DNA from: Aquimarina megaterium XH134
GTDB taxonomy: Bacteria; Bacteroidota; Bacteroidia; Flavobacteriales; Flavobacteriaceae
NCBI RefSeq assembly: GCF_000520975.1
Contig: NZ_JACB01000018.1
Location: 1-41,188, forward strand
Direction of reading: 5' to 3'
Length of the DNA stretch: 41,188 nt
Below, in pieces: positions 33,793-41,188 of this stretch. The stretch's first letter is position 1. Each line of letters opens with the position of its first letter. The position numbers and the translations under genes are program-made. The notes under the pieces are model-generated. The model worked only from the letters and a program-made list of their open reading frames with translations. It did no database searches and was not told the DNA's origin.

Positions 33793-36192
33793 ATGAATTC
33801 TAAGTTTACCTTTTTTCTAGTATTTGGAGCCCTTATACTCACGACAATTTCTTGTAAAAAGAAATATGAAGGACCATATCAAGGCTTTAAAAATAAAGAT
33901 ACCCATATCGAGGTTTTTAAGGATAACGGAAAATATATAATTAAACCCTATTCTGATAAAATTATAGAAACCTCATTTATACCAACAGGAGAGACATTTG
34001 ATTCACAGTCTCATGCCGTAATCTTAGACCCTATTACTACAAAAGTGCAAATAAGGGACGATGATAATGTATTGACTATAGATACCAGGGGTATTGATGT
34101 ACATATTACCAAAGAGCCTTTTCATATTTCATATACGTATAAAGGAAAAAAGTTGATTTCTGAAAAGAAGGGATATATAAAGACAGACTCTACAGAAATT
34201 TTAGATTTTAACCTCGATAAAAGCGAAGTGATTTACGGAGCTGGTTCTCGAGTGGTGGGAATGAATCGCAGAGGTAAAAAGCTTCAGTTATACAATAGAG
34301 CACATTATGGATATGAAAATTATTCTGAATTAATGAACTTTACAATGCCCTTGGTGCTTTCTTCTAAGATATATGCCGTTCATTTTGATAATGCTCCGAT
34401 TGGATTTTTGGATATCGATAGTAAAAAAGATAATACGTTACAATATGAAACCATTAGTGGAAGAAAAACATACCAGGTGGTTGCAGGAGATGATTGGGAA
34501 GACTTGATAGATCAATATACCAACCTCACAGGAAAACAACCGCTGCCTCCTCGTTGGGCATTTGGAAATTTTGCCAGCCGTTTTGGATATCATTCTGAAA
34601 AAGAAACCAAAGAAACCGTAGCCAGGTTTAAAGCAGATAGTATCCCATTAGATGCAGTAATTTTGGATATTTATTGGTTTGGAAAAGAGATCAAAGGACA
34701 TATGGGAAATTTTGAGTTTTTGAAAGACTCGTTTCCAAATCCAAAACAGATGATCAATGATTTTAAAGATCAGGGAATCAAAACAATATTGATTACAGAA
34801 CCTTTTGTACTAACGACTTCAAAAAAGTGGGAAGAAGCTGTAAAGAGAGGAGTCTTAGGAAAAGATATGCAAGGAAATCCATTTAAGTACGATTTTTATT
34901 TTGGAAATACCGGAATTATAGATATTTACAATCCTAGAGGAAAAGAATGGTTTTGGGATATTTATGCCAAATATACCCGAGAGTATGAAGTAGCAGGTTG
35001 GTGGGGTGATTTGGGTGAGCCCGAAGTACACCCGTCTGATTTGCAACATGCTACAGGAAGTGCAGATGAAGTTCATAATATTTATGGTCATGATTGGGCA
35101 CGATTGGTACAAGAAGGATATCAAAAAGACTTCCCAGAGCAACGCCCATTTATATTGATGCGAGCGGGATATTCTGGATCGCAACGATTTGGAATGATCC
35201 CATGGTCGGGTGATGTAAGCAGAAGTTGGGGTGGTTTGCAATCCCAAACCGAAATAGCATTACAGATGGGGATGCAGGGATTAGGCTATATGCATTCTGA
35301 TTTGGGAGGATTTGCTGGCGGAGAGACATTTGATCCAGAGTTATATACCCGCTGGTTACAATATGGAGTTTTTCAACCTATATTTAGGCCCCACGCTCAG
35401 GAGCATATTGCTCCAGAACCCGTTTTTCATGATACAAAAACAAAAACTTTAGCTAAGAAAAGTATCGAACTTAGGTATAGTCTACTACCTTATAATTATA
35501 CCATTGCTTTTGATAATAATCAAACTGGTATACCATTGATGCGCCCTTTATTTTTTGAAAATACAGATGATAAAGAATTATCCGAAATAAGTTTTACCTA
35601 CATGTGGGGTGATGATTTTCTGGTATCACCCGTAATACAACCAGGTATTGCATCTATGGATATTCCGTTTCCAAAAGGAACTAATTGGTTTGATTTCTTT
35701 ACGGGACAGAAATTTGAGGGAGGAACGTTTAAAACGGTTGAAATAGTAGAAGATCACATTCCTGTATTTGTAAAAGCAGGAGCATTTATTCCTATGGTGC
35801 AGCCAGTACAAACAACCAAAATGTATTCGACCAAAAATATAATGCTACATTACTATCATGATACTACTATAAAAAATAGTTCTGGTAAGTTGTATGATGA
35901 CGATGGTAAAACACCAAATGCTTTTGAAAAAGGAAAATACGAAATATTAAGATTTGATAGCACACTAAGCGATAAAGAGCTATCAATAGCATTAACATCA
36001 GAAAAAGGAGCTAATTACACATCAATCGACAGAAAAGTGACTTTGATTATTCATAATATTCATGCTTCTCCAAAATCCGTAACAATAAGTGGTGCTTCTC
36101 CTTTGTTTGATTGGGATGAAGAACATGGAACATTAAATATTGATTTCGATTGGAATTCTGCTAAAGCTAAAAGTATTGATGTAATTTTTTAA
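33793..36192 (+). CDS. GH31 alpha-glucosidase/alpha-transglucosylase lipoprotein
   Basis: 799 aa from the ATG at 33793 (MNSKFTFFLVFGALILTT); an upstream TTG is less likely. The lipobox is TISCKKKYEG, so it is membrane-anchored. The order is N-terminal beta domain, (beta/alpha)8 barrel, C-terminal beta domains, as in GH31. The nucleophile is Asp406 in GWWGDLGEPEVHPSDL. The acid/base is Asp474 in MIPWSGDVSRSWGGL. Other matching stretches are RAGYSGSQRFG and MHSDLGGFAGGETFD. The 68-residue gap between the two aspartates and the GDLGEPE form match, as I remember them, the Cellvibrio japonicus Agd31B-type oligosaccharide 4-alpha-glucosyltransferase subgroup, so transfer may dominate over hydrolysis. 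The GH97 gene follows after 27 bp. Confidence 0.93.
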   Translation: MNSKFTFFLVFGALILTTISCKKKYEGPYQGFKNKDTHIEVFKDNGKYIIKPYSDKIIETSFIPTGETFDSQSHAVILDPITTKVQIRDDDNVLTIDTRGIDVHITKEPFHISYTYKGKKLISEKKGYIKTDSTEILDFNLDKSEVIYGAGSRVVGMNRRGKKLQLYNRAHYGYENYSELMNFTMPLVLSSKIYAVHFDNAPIGFLDIDSKKDNTLQYETISGRKTYQVVAGDDWEDLIDQYTNLTGKQPLPPRWAFGNFASRFGYHSEKETKETVARFKADSIPLDAVILDIYWFGKEIKGHMGNFEFLKDSFPNPKQMINDFKDQGIKTILITEPFVLTTSKKWEEAVKRGVLGKDMQGNPFKYDFYFGNTGIIDIYNPRGKEWFWDIYAKYTREYEVAGWWGDLGEPEVHPSDLQHATGSADEVHNIYGHDWARLVQEGYQKDFPEQRPFILMRAGYSGSQRFGMIPWSGDVSRSWGGLQSQTEIALQMGMQGLGYMHSDLGGFAGGETFDPELYTRWLQYGVFQPIFRPHAQEHIAPEPVFHDTKTKTLAKKSIELRYSLLPYNYTIAFDNNQTGIPLMRPLFFENTDDKELSEISFTYMWGDDFLVSPVIQPGIASMDIPFPKGTNWFDFFTGQKFEGGTFKTVEIVEDHIPVFVKAGAFIPMVQPVQTTKMYSTKNIMLHYYHDTTIKNSSGKLYDDDGKTPNAFEKGKYEILRFDSTLSDKELSIALTSEKGANYTSIDRKVTLIIHNIHASPKSVTISGASPLFDWDEEHGTLNIDFDWNSAKAKSIDVIF

Positions 36193-36219
36193 AAGATAGA
36201 AAAAATCAAAAACTGACAA

Positions 36220-38352
36220 ATGACTAAAACAAAAACCATATTATTATTTATAACTCTTGTTCTCATAATATCTTGTAAACAAGAACAGTTAATTGTTACA
36301 AGTTTGTCTTCTCCAAAAAAATCAAATACTATAGAGTTTTATTTATCTCAAGATGGGACTCCCCAGTATTTGGTAAAACATAAAAATCAAATTGTAATTG
36401 ACAGCTCTTCTATGGGATTTGATTTTAAAAACCAACCATCTTTAAAAAACGGTTTACAGATTATTGATACAAGATCCAATAGTGTAGATGAAACTTGGGA
36501 AATGCAATGGGGAGAACAAAGGAAGGTTAGAAATCATTACAACGAATTAATCATAGAATTAGAAGAAATAGCAGCTCCAAATCGAAAATTTAATATACAT
36601 TTTAAAGCATATGATGATGGTATTGGGTTTCGTTATGAATTTTTACCACAACAAGGTGTTGATAGTCTAATTGTAATGGATGAAAATACAGAATTTCAAT
36701 TAACTGGAGATCATACTACATGGTGGATTCCGGGAGATTGGGATACTTATGAGCATTTATATAACACCACTAAAGTTTCTGAAATCAATGCATTAGCCTT
36801 AAAAGATCATAATAACTTAGCCCAGACCGCTATTCCTGAAAATGCAGTAAATACCCCTGTGACTATGCGTACATCTGATGGAATATATTTAAGTTTCCAT
36901 GAAGCTAATCTTACAGATTATGCCGGGATGACACTAAAGATTGATAATGATACTTTTAAATTAACGAGCGAACTTGTCGGTTCTGATAGATTAGGTTATA
37001 AAGTGAAAAGAAACTTGTCTAAAAAAATGGTTAAAACACCATGGCGAACTATTCAAATAGCAGATAAAGCAACCGAATTGATAGATTCTAAATTGATTGT
37101 CAATTTAAATGAACCCAATAAAATTGGTGATGTTAGTTGGTTTGAACCCAAGAAATATGTCGGTATTTGGTGGGAAATGCATATTGATAAATCCTCTTGG
37201 GATTATGGAATGACTTTGAGTGAGGATGGAAAATGGATTGACAATGGGAAAGCACATGGGCGTCATGGCGCGACCACAAAGAATGCTAAAAGATATATTG
37301 ATTTTGCTGCAAAAAATGGAATAAAAGGTGTTTTGGTTGAAGGATGGAATACAGGATGGGAGCGTTGGATTGGTTTTGAGGATAGAGAAGGGGTCTTTGA
37401 TTTCATAACACCCTATCCCGATTATGATCTTAAAGCATTAGCTCAATATGGAAAAGAAAAAGGGGTAGAGATTATTATGCATCATGAAACCTCTGGAGCG
37501 CCTCGGACATATGAAAAACAATTGGATACAGCATTTCATATGATGAGTCAATTAGGAATTCATTCTGTGAAAACGGGCTATGTTGGGAAAATAATTCCAA
37601 AAGGCGAATATCATCATGGACAATGGATGGTAAATCATTATCGAAAGGTTTTGGAGACAGGAGCAAAATATAAAGTAGCAATAAACGCTCACGAACCGAT
37701 TAAAGCTACTGGTATTCGACGTACATACCCTAATGCGATCGCCAGAGAAGGACTAAGAGGACAAGAATTTAATGCCTGGGCTGCCGATGGAGGAAACCCA
37801 CCAGAGCACCTGCCGATAGTTGCTTTTACAAGAATGTTGGCAGGCCCAATTGATTTTACTCCCGGAGTGTTTGATATCTCATTGCCAACCAAAGAAAATA
37901 ACCAAATTAATACTACACTTGCTCAACAACTAGCCTTATATGTTGTCGTCTATAGCCCAATCCAAATGGCTTGTGATTTACCCGAAAATTATGAAAATCA
38001 ACCTGCATTTCAATTTATAAAAGATGTAGGTGTAAACTGGGAACAAACTATTGTTTTGAATGGAGAAATTGGAGATTATGTTACCATTGCACGAGAAGAA
38101 AGAAATACAGGAAATTGGTTTGTGGGAAGTATAACAGACGAAAATAAAAGAGAGATAACTATCAATTTTGATTTTCTAGAAGAAGGAAAAACATATCACG
38201 GCATACTTTATAAAGATGCAGATGATGCACATTATAAAAACAATCCTAAGGCAATAGATATTGAACATATTGAAATAGAAAAAGGAATGACAAAAAAGAT
38301 TAACCTCGTTGAGGGCGGAGGGGTTGCTATTAGCATCATGTTAAAGCAATAA
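36220..38352 (+). CDS. GH97 alpha-glucosidase (SusB-like, inverting type) lipoprotein
   Basis: 710 aa with lipobox IISCKQEQ. GH97 enzymes remove alpha-linked glucose (or galactose) from oligosaccharides in Bacteroidota. The calcium/catalytic glutamates of SusB (E194, E439, E508, E526, E532, from memory) all fall at a constant offset of 16: Glu178 (WDTYEHLYNT), Glu423 (MHHETSGAPR), Glu492 (NAHEPIKATG), and Glu510 and Glu516 (REGLRGQEFNAW). The presence of the glutamate bases, not a nucleophilic Asp, predicts the inverting alpha-glucosidase branch. With the upstream GH31 it forms a two-gene alpha-glucan degradation operon at the cell surface or periplasm. No SusC/SusD genes are in the window. 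Confidence 0.95.
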   Translation: MTKTKTILLFITLVLIISCKQEQLIVTSLSSPKKSNTIEFYLSQDGTPQYLVKHKNQIVIDSSSMGFDFKNQPSLKNGLQIIDTRSNSVDETWEMQWGEQRKVRNHYNELIIELEEIAAPNRKFNIHFKAYDDGIGFRYEFLPQQGVDSLIVMDENTEFQLTGDHTTWWIPGDWDTYEHLYNTTKVSEINALALKDHNNLAQTAIPENAVNTPVTMRTSDGIYLSFHEANLTDYAGMTLKIDNDTFKLTSELVGSDRLGYKVKRNLSKKMVKTPWRTIQIADKATELIDSKLIVNLNEPNKIGDVSWFEPKKYVGIWWEMHIDKSSWDYGMTLSEDGKWIDNGKAHGRHGATTKNAKRYIDFAAKNGIKGVLVEGWNTGWERWIGFEDREGVFDFITPYPDYDLKALAQYGKEKGVEIIMHHETSGAPRTYEKQLDTAFHMMSQLGIHSVKTGYVGKIIPKGEYHHGQWMVNHYRKVLETGAKYKVAINAHEPIKATGIRRTYPNAIAREGLRGQEFNAWAADGGNPPEHLPIVAFTRMLAGPIDFTPGVFDISLPTKENNQINTTLAQQLALYVVVYSPIQMACDLPENYENQPAFQFIKDVGVNWEQTIVLNGEIGDYVTIAREERNTGNWFVGSITDENKREITINFDFLEEGKTYHGILYKDADDAHYKNNPKAIDIEHIEIEKGMTKKINLVEGGGVAISIMLKQ

Positions 38353-38680
38353 CATAGTATAGAAAATAATTATTTATGATAGAAATGAGGAGAATAATAT
38401 ATCAAACGAAAATAAGTATAAGTTGTTTATTCTATGTGTGTTATATTTTGGTCTGTGCTGTAAATGGTAATCTGTCTCTCTGTGATTGAAACGCTACAGA
38501 AACTAAAAACGCAAATATTTCTTTGCAAAAGAATCTAAAAATATAGATCTTGTATGTCTTAAAACCTTTAGTCGATTAAGAATTAAAAGAAAACAAATAC
38601 GGGTAATTTAGTGTTATAAATTGCGATTGGTATTTCTTTGGATTTGCATCAAAACTCTAAGGTTTTTAATGCAAAAAAAT
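38353..38680. other. Non-coding gap between the GH97 gene and the small lipoprotein
   Basis: 328 bp, A/T-rich. TATATTTTG near 38441 is promoter-like. No clear terminator, repeat or gene is seen. An in-frame TTG at 38621 extends the next gene, but those extra 20 residues would disrupt the signal peptide. Confidence 0.4.
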
Positions 38681-39076
38681 ATGAAAATCAAGAGTATACT
38701 GTTCTTTTTTATTACCTTAATTTTAGTTGGATGTAAAACCGATGATATAGTATGGCTTGATGGCCAGTGGGAAGGCGTAGGGTGTCAATTGGATTTAGAA
38801 GAAAATAATACCTGGTCTATAAGTTTAGAAATTGATGTCTACCAACAATCATTCGAGATACAATATCCAAGTTTAGAATGTTCTGGGCAATGGGAATTGG
38901 TAGAGTATTCATATAATCGTGCTGTTTTTAATGAATTAATTTTAGAAAACACTAATACCTGTATAAAAGAAGGAACCGTCATCATAACCAAAGTGGATGA
39001 AAACCATATTAGTTTTAGTTATTATATTATAGATGGAGAGGATGTTTTAGCTTTTTCTACCTTGAAAAGAAAATAA
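38681..39076 (+). CDS. Small lipoprotein of unknown function
   Basis: 131 aa from the ATG at 38681 (MKIKSILFFFITLILVGCKTD, lipobox LVGC). The mature part is beta-rich: WLDGQWEGVGCQLDLEENNTW, IQYPSLECSGQWELVEYSYN and NHISFSYYIIDGEDVLAFS. The WxGxWEG...CxL, SLECSGxW and CIKEGTV pieces suggest a lipocalin-like small barrel with three extra cysteines. This is inference, and I know no named family. The MOSC gene follows after 24 bp and may share its transcript. Confidence 0.7.
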   Translation: MKIKSILFFFITLILVGCKTDDIVWLDGQWEGVGCQLDLEENNTWSISLEIDVYQQSFEIQYPSLECSGQWELVEYSYNRAVFNELILENTNTCIKEGTVIITKVDENHISFSYYIIDGEDVLAFSTLKRK

Positions 39077-39100
39077 GAATATTGGTATATTATATACTAA

Positions 39101-39646
39101 ATGAAGAAACCAAAAATAATCGGTGTAAGCAAAAGTCAATCTCACACTTTTAGTAAATTTAGTTGCGAGCGTATAATGCTTATTAAAGGACTCGGGGTTG
39201 AAGGAGATGCCCATATGGGGAAAACGGTAAAACATAGGTCCAGAGTATTAAAAGATCCAACTCAACCCAATTTAAGGCAGGTGCATTTAATTCATTCTGA
39301 GCTATTCGAAGAATTAAAGGAGAAAGGATTTCATATTAAGAATGGAGAAATCGGAGAGAATATTACTACTGTTGGGATAGACCTGTTAAGTCTTCCGAGG
39401 TATACTATTTTGAAACTTGGTCAAAAAGTGAAAATTAAAATAACCGGTTTAAGAAATCCTTGTAATCAATTAAATTCGATAAAAGAGGGATTAATGAAAG
39501 CTGTTTTGGACCATGATGAGAATGGAAATTTAATAAGAAAAGCCGGTGTTATGGGAGTAGTGGTAGAGGGCGGAGAAATATCTGTTGGTGAAGAAATAGA
39601 AATTGTATTACCAGAGAAACCATATCTTGCACTAGAAAGAGTATAA
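39101..39646 (+). CDS. MOSC-domain protein
   Basis: 181 aa, cytoplasmic. MOSC domains occur at the C-terminus of molybdenum-cofactor sulfurases and in free-standing YiiM/YuaD-like proteins that handle sulfur or molybdenum cofactor. Visible features are GLGVEGDAHMGK near residues 30-41, NGEIGENITTVGIDLLSLP near 80-98, and the conserved cysteine in ITGLRNPCNQLN (~122). RKAGVMGVVVEGGEISVGEEI closes the barrel. The single domain and length are those of stand-alone MOSC proteins. A role in N-hydroxylated-compound reduction is known for some relatives, but nothing nearby confirms it. Confidence 0.9.
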   Translation: MKKPKIIGVSKSQSHTFSKFSCERIMLIKGLGVEGDAHMGKTVKHRSRVLKDPTQPNLRQVHLIHSELFEELKEKGFHIKNGEIGENITTVGIDLLSLPRYTILKLGQKVKIKITGLRNPCNQLNSIKEGLMKAVLDHDENGNLIRKAGVMGVVVEGGEISVGEEIEIVLPEKPYLALERV

Positions 39647-39665
39647 GAAAAAGGATACTATATCT

Positions 39666-39720
39666 ACTTGTTGTGCATTTAGATATTTTTTGTAATAATC
39701 TTCCTAAATGCACAACAAGT
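39666..39720. repeat. 17-bp perfect inverted repeat with 21-nt interior after the MOSC gene
   Basis: ACTTGTTGTGCATTTAG (39666-39682) and CTAAATGCACAACAAGT (39704-39720) are exact inverses. The interior is A/T-rich. No T-tract follows, so the structure is not a classical terminator, though it may still end the MOSC transcript. A protein-binding site or REP/MITE remnant is the alternative. Confidence 0.65.
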
Positions 39721-39773
39721 TATAGCTATGATTTGGTAGTGTTCTGAAACGTATAAATTTAATATCTCGAGCT

Positions 39774-40364
39774 ATGCAAAAAAATAAATCAGTCGAAGAA
39801 TTTATTTCAAAGAATGAGGAGTGGAAAGAAGCTCTGGAAATCTTAAGGTCAATAATGCTCACCACCGAAATGAAAGAAACGATAAAATGGGGAGTACCCG
39901 TTTATACAGTTAATGATAAAAATGTAATAGGAATAGGAGCATTTAAATCCTATGTAGGGATTTGGTTTTATCAAGGTGTATTTTTAGAAGATAAGGCAAA
40001 GAAGTTATTGAATGCTCAAGAAGGAAAAACTAAAGGTTTACGACAATGGAGATTTAATTCTACAGATGATATAGACAAAAAATTGATACTTCAGTATGTA
40101 ACAGAGGCGATTAGAAACCAAAAAGATGGTAAGGAAATCAAACCAGAAAGGTCAAAAACAATCGAGATTCCTTCTGAATTATTAACTGCACTGAACGCTA
40201 ATGATAATTTAAAAAAATCTTTTGAACAACTAACTCCTTTCAAACAAAGAGAATATTCAGAATATATTGCTACAGCAAAACGAGAAGCTACTCGTATATC
40301 AAGATTAGAGAAAATAAACCCAATGATACTCGATGGTATAGGGCTAAATGATAAGTACCGATAA
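39774..40364 (+). CDS. DUF1801 + YdeI/OmdA-like protein
   Basis: 196 aa, cytoplasmic. The N-terminal half (~15-110) is a DUF1801-type domain: MKETIKWGVPVYTVNDKNVI, GAFKSYVGIWFYQGVFLED. The C-terminal half, from about residue 125, is the YdeI/OmpD-associated (OmdA) helical part: IEIPSELLTALNANDNLKKS, FEQLTPFKQREYSEYIATAK and REATRISRLEKI. Relatives have been linked to bacteriocin tolerance and iron-chaperone-like folds. The biochemical role is not established. There is no operon partner. Confidence 0.88.
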   Translation: MQKNKSVEEFISKNEEWKEALEILRSIMLTTEMKETIKWGVPVYTVNDKNVIGIGAFKSYVGIWFYQGVFLEDKAKKLLNAQEGKTKGLRQWRFNSTDDIDKKLILQYVTEAIRNQKDGKEIKPERSKTIEIPSELLTALNANDNLKKSFEQLTPFKQREYSEYIATAKREATRISRLEKINPMILDGIGLNDKYR

Positions 40365-40725
40365 AATTAATACTATTCTTTTGCAAAACCATTGCAGCTT
40401 ATAAAAATGTAAGACAACTACCTCTTTTCAGTATGTGTACCAACGATAATCTATCTTAAAAATAGTTATCTGCATAAATACAGCTATTTTAATACGTATT
40501 TATGATTTACATTTAATTTTTAATATGATATTTTTAACAAAAATGTTAATTTCTTGGCATTTTGTCAATATGCTGTATTGTTTTACTGCTATTTTGGTAC
40601 CTGTATTATGTTGTTGCTAATCAATGTTCTATGTGTTTTTTTGATGCATTTATAGTATAATTCCTTGTTTTTGGAATGAAACTTGACCTATTACTGGTCA
40701 TATGAATCTTTAAATATGATAGAAT
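40365..40725. other. Non-coding region upstream of the HU-family gene
   Basis: 361 bp, very A/T-rich, with no gene seen. It contains a small hairpin ATTCC...GGAAT (around 40660-40680) and the inverted repeat TGACC-tattact-GGTCA (40684-40700) 26 bp before the HU start. A binding site for autoregulation is possible. There is no clear terminator for the gene ending at 40364. Confidence 0.4.
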
Positions 40726-41112
40726 ATGTCAGTACATTTTAAATCGATAGCCAGAAAGGATCCAAGGGATGCTACGGCTATCCCAAAGCACTATGCTTTG
40801 GTCGTAAGTAGGGGAGTAACCGATATTGATCAGTTATCACAATTGGTAAGTGACGGATCAACAGTTACCCGGGCAGATGTATATGCAGTCATCGTTAGAT
40901 TAGTGACAACCATTCAGAACGAACTTAGCCAGGGGTGTACCGTACGTTTGGGTAAGTTGGGTAGTTTTAGTTTGGGTGTTAATAGTGAAGGGGTGGATAC
41001 CCCAGAAGAGGTAACCCCATCATTAATCAAACGAACAAAAATTCGGTATCGCCCAAGTATAGAATTAAGCAACATGCTTAAGACACTTCGATTTAAAAAG
41101 AAGAGTGAGTAA
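40726..41112 (+). CDS. HU-family (histone-like, HU-related) DNA-binding protein
   Basis: 128 aa, beginning MSVHFKSIARKDPRDATAIP, with no signal peptide. The body (~20-115) follows the HU/IHF fold: helical VTDIDQLSQLVSDGSTVTRADVYAVIVRLV (a SDGSTVT turn), then the beta-part CTVRLGKLGSFSLGVNSEGV and a terminal TKIRYRPSIELSNMLKTL helix. The AIPKHYALVVSRG start is that of the Bacteroidota 'putative histone-like' HU-related proteins (about 120-150 aa), longer than the ~90-aa E. coli HU. They bend and organise DNA. It stands alone, with a long A/T-rich upstream region and a terminator after it. Confidence 0.9.
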   Translation: MSVHFKSIARKDPRDATAIPKHYALVVSRGVTDIDQLSQLVSDGSTVTRADVYAVIVRLVTTIQNELSQGCTVRLGKLGSFSLGVNSEGVDTPEEVTPSLIKRTKIRYRPSIELSNMLKTLRFKKKSE

Positions 41113-41139
41113 GCATGTAGTTTAAGGCTACACATTAAA

Positions 41140-41179
41140 AGTACTCTCTAGCGCTTATGGTGCCGGGGAGTATTTTTTT
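41140..41179 (+). terminator. Terminator of the HU-family gene
   Basis: AGTACTCTC (41140-41148) pairs with GGGAGTATT (41166-41174), 9 bp with two G-U pairs, followed by a run of T. Confidence 0.75.
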
Positions 41180-41188
41180 GCCCAAAAA

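Noticed and set aside
40553..40575. TTGGCATTTTGTC as a third sigma-54 promoter
   Set aside because: It lacks TTGC/TTGA at the right spacing after TGGCA, and no matching repeat-protein gene follows.
1..41188. tRNA, rRNA, CRISPR array, prophage or transposase genes
   Set aside because: No cloverleaf, rRNA core, regular spacer-repeat array or recombinase/transposase motif was seen by eye. A tRNAscan and IS search would be decisive.

Overview
This window is AT-rich chromosomal DNA from a marine Flavobacteriaceae-type Bacteroidota; an Aquimarina-like genus is my best guess, at low confidence. The evidence is a type IX secretion (T9SS) sorting domain, many SCxx lipoproteins, a TonB receptor paired with a DUF4249 lipoprotein, GH97/GH31 glucan enzymes, Bacteroidota-type promoters (TTG...TAnnTTTG), absence of Shine-Dalgarno sites, and a uvrA / ECF sigma / nth / bcp gene set typical of the class. 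I see no rRNA, tRNA, CRISPR array, transposase or prophage.

Layout. 1-8 kb: a truncated 25-residue-repeat surface protein (DUF285/BspA-like), a Wzx/MATE-type flippase, two paralogous secreted tyrosine-rich repeat proteins (2686-4014 and 6926-7573), a lipoprotein and a secreted amidohydrolase. The two paralogs both carry a sigma-54-like promoter (TGGCAC-N5-TTGA). Between the amidohydrolase and the second paralog lie a 190-bp MITE-like element and a compact structured element. 8-12.5 kb: uvrA, an ECF sigma factor, an unlisted 48-aa protein and an endonuclease III without Fe-S cysteines.

12.5-21 kb: the most unusual region. A free-standing 51-aa peptide gene with a double-glycine leader (own promoter and strong terminator) lies tail-to-tail with a LytTR response regulator. 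The regulator abuts, with zero spacing, the first of three tandem paralogous TPR histidine kinases. The last ~305 residues of the three kinases are almost identical, and their differences are shared in a mosaic pattern that suggests gene conversion. The periplasmic TPR sensor parts differ. The block lies between nth and bcp, which I remember as neighbours in many Flavobacteriia, so it looks like an inserted signalling island. A peptide-sensing circuit (peptide, three TPR sensors, one LytTR regulator) is a testable hypothesis and not a demonstrated system.

21-33.5 kb: bcp, a conserved protein of unknown function, an MBL-fold hydrolase with a small membrane-anchored partner, the DUF4249/TonB-receptor pair, a cadherin-repeat/LRR lipoprotein, a phytase-like/GDPD fusion with a T9SS tail and a cysteine-rich lipoprotein. 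33.5-41 kb: a GH31 + GH97 alpha-glucan operon of lipoproteins, a small lipoprotein, a MOSC protein, a DUF1801/YdeI-like protein and an HU-family DNA-binding protein. Most convergent gene pairs are separated by clear bidirectional hairpin terminators, several of which reach into the 3' end of a coding sequence.
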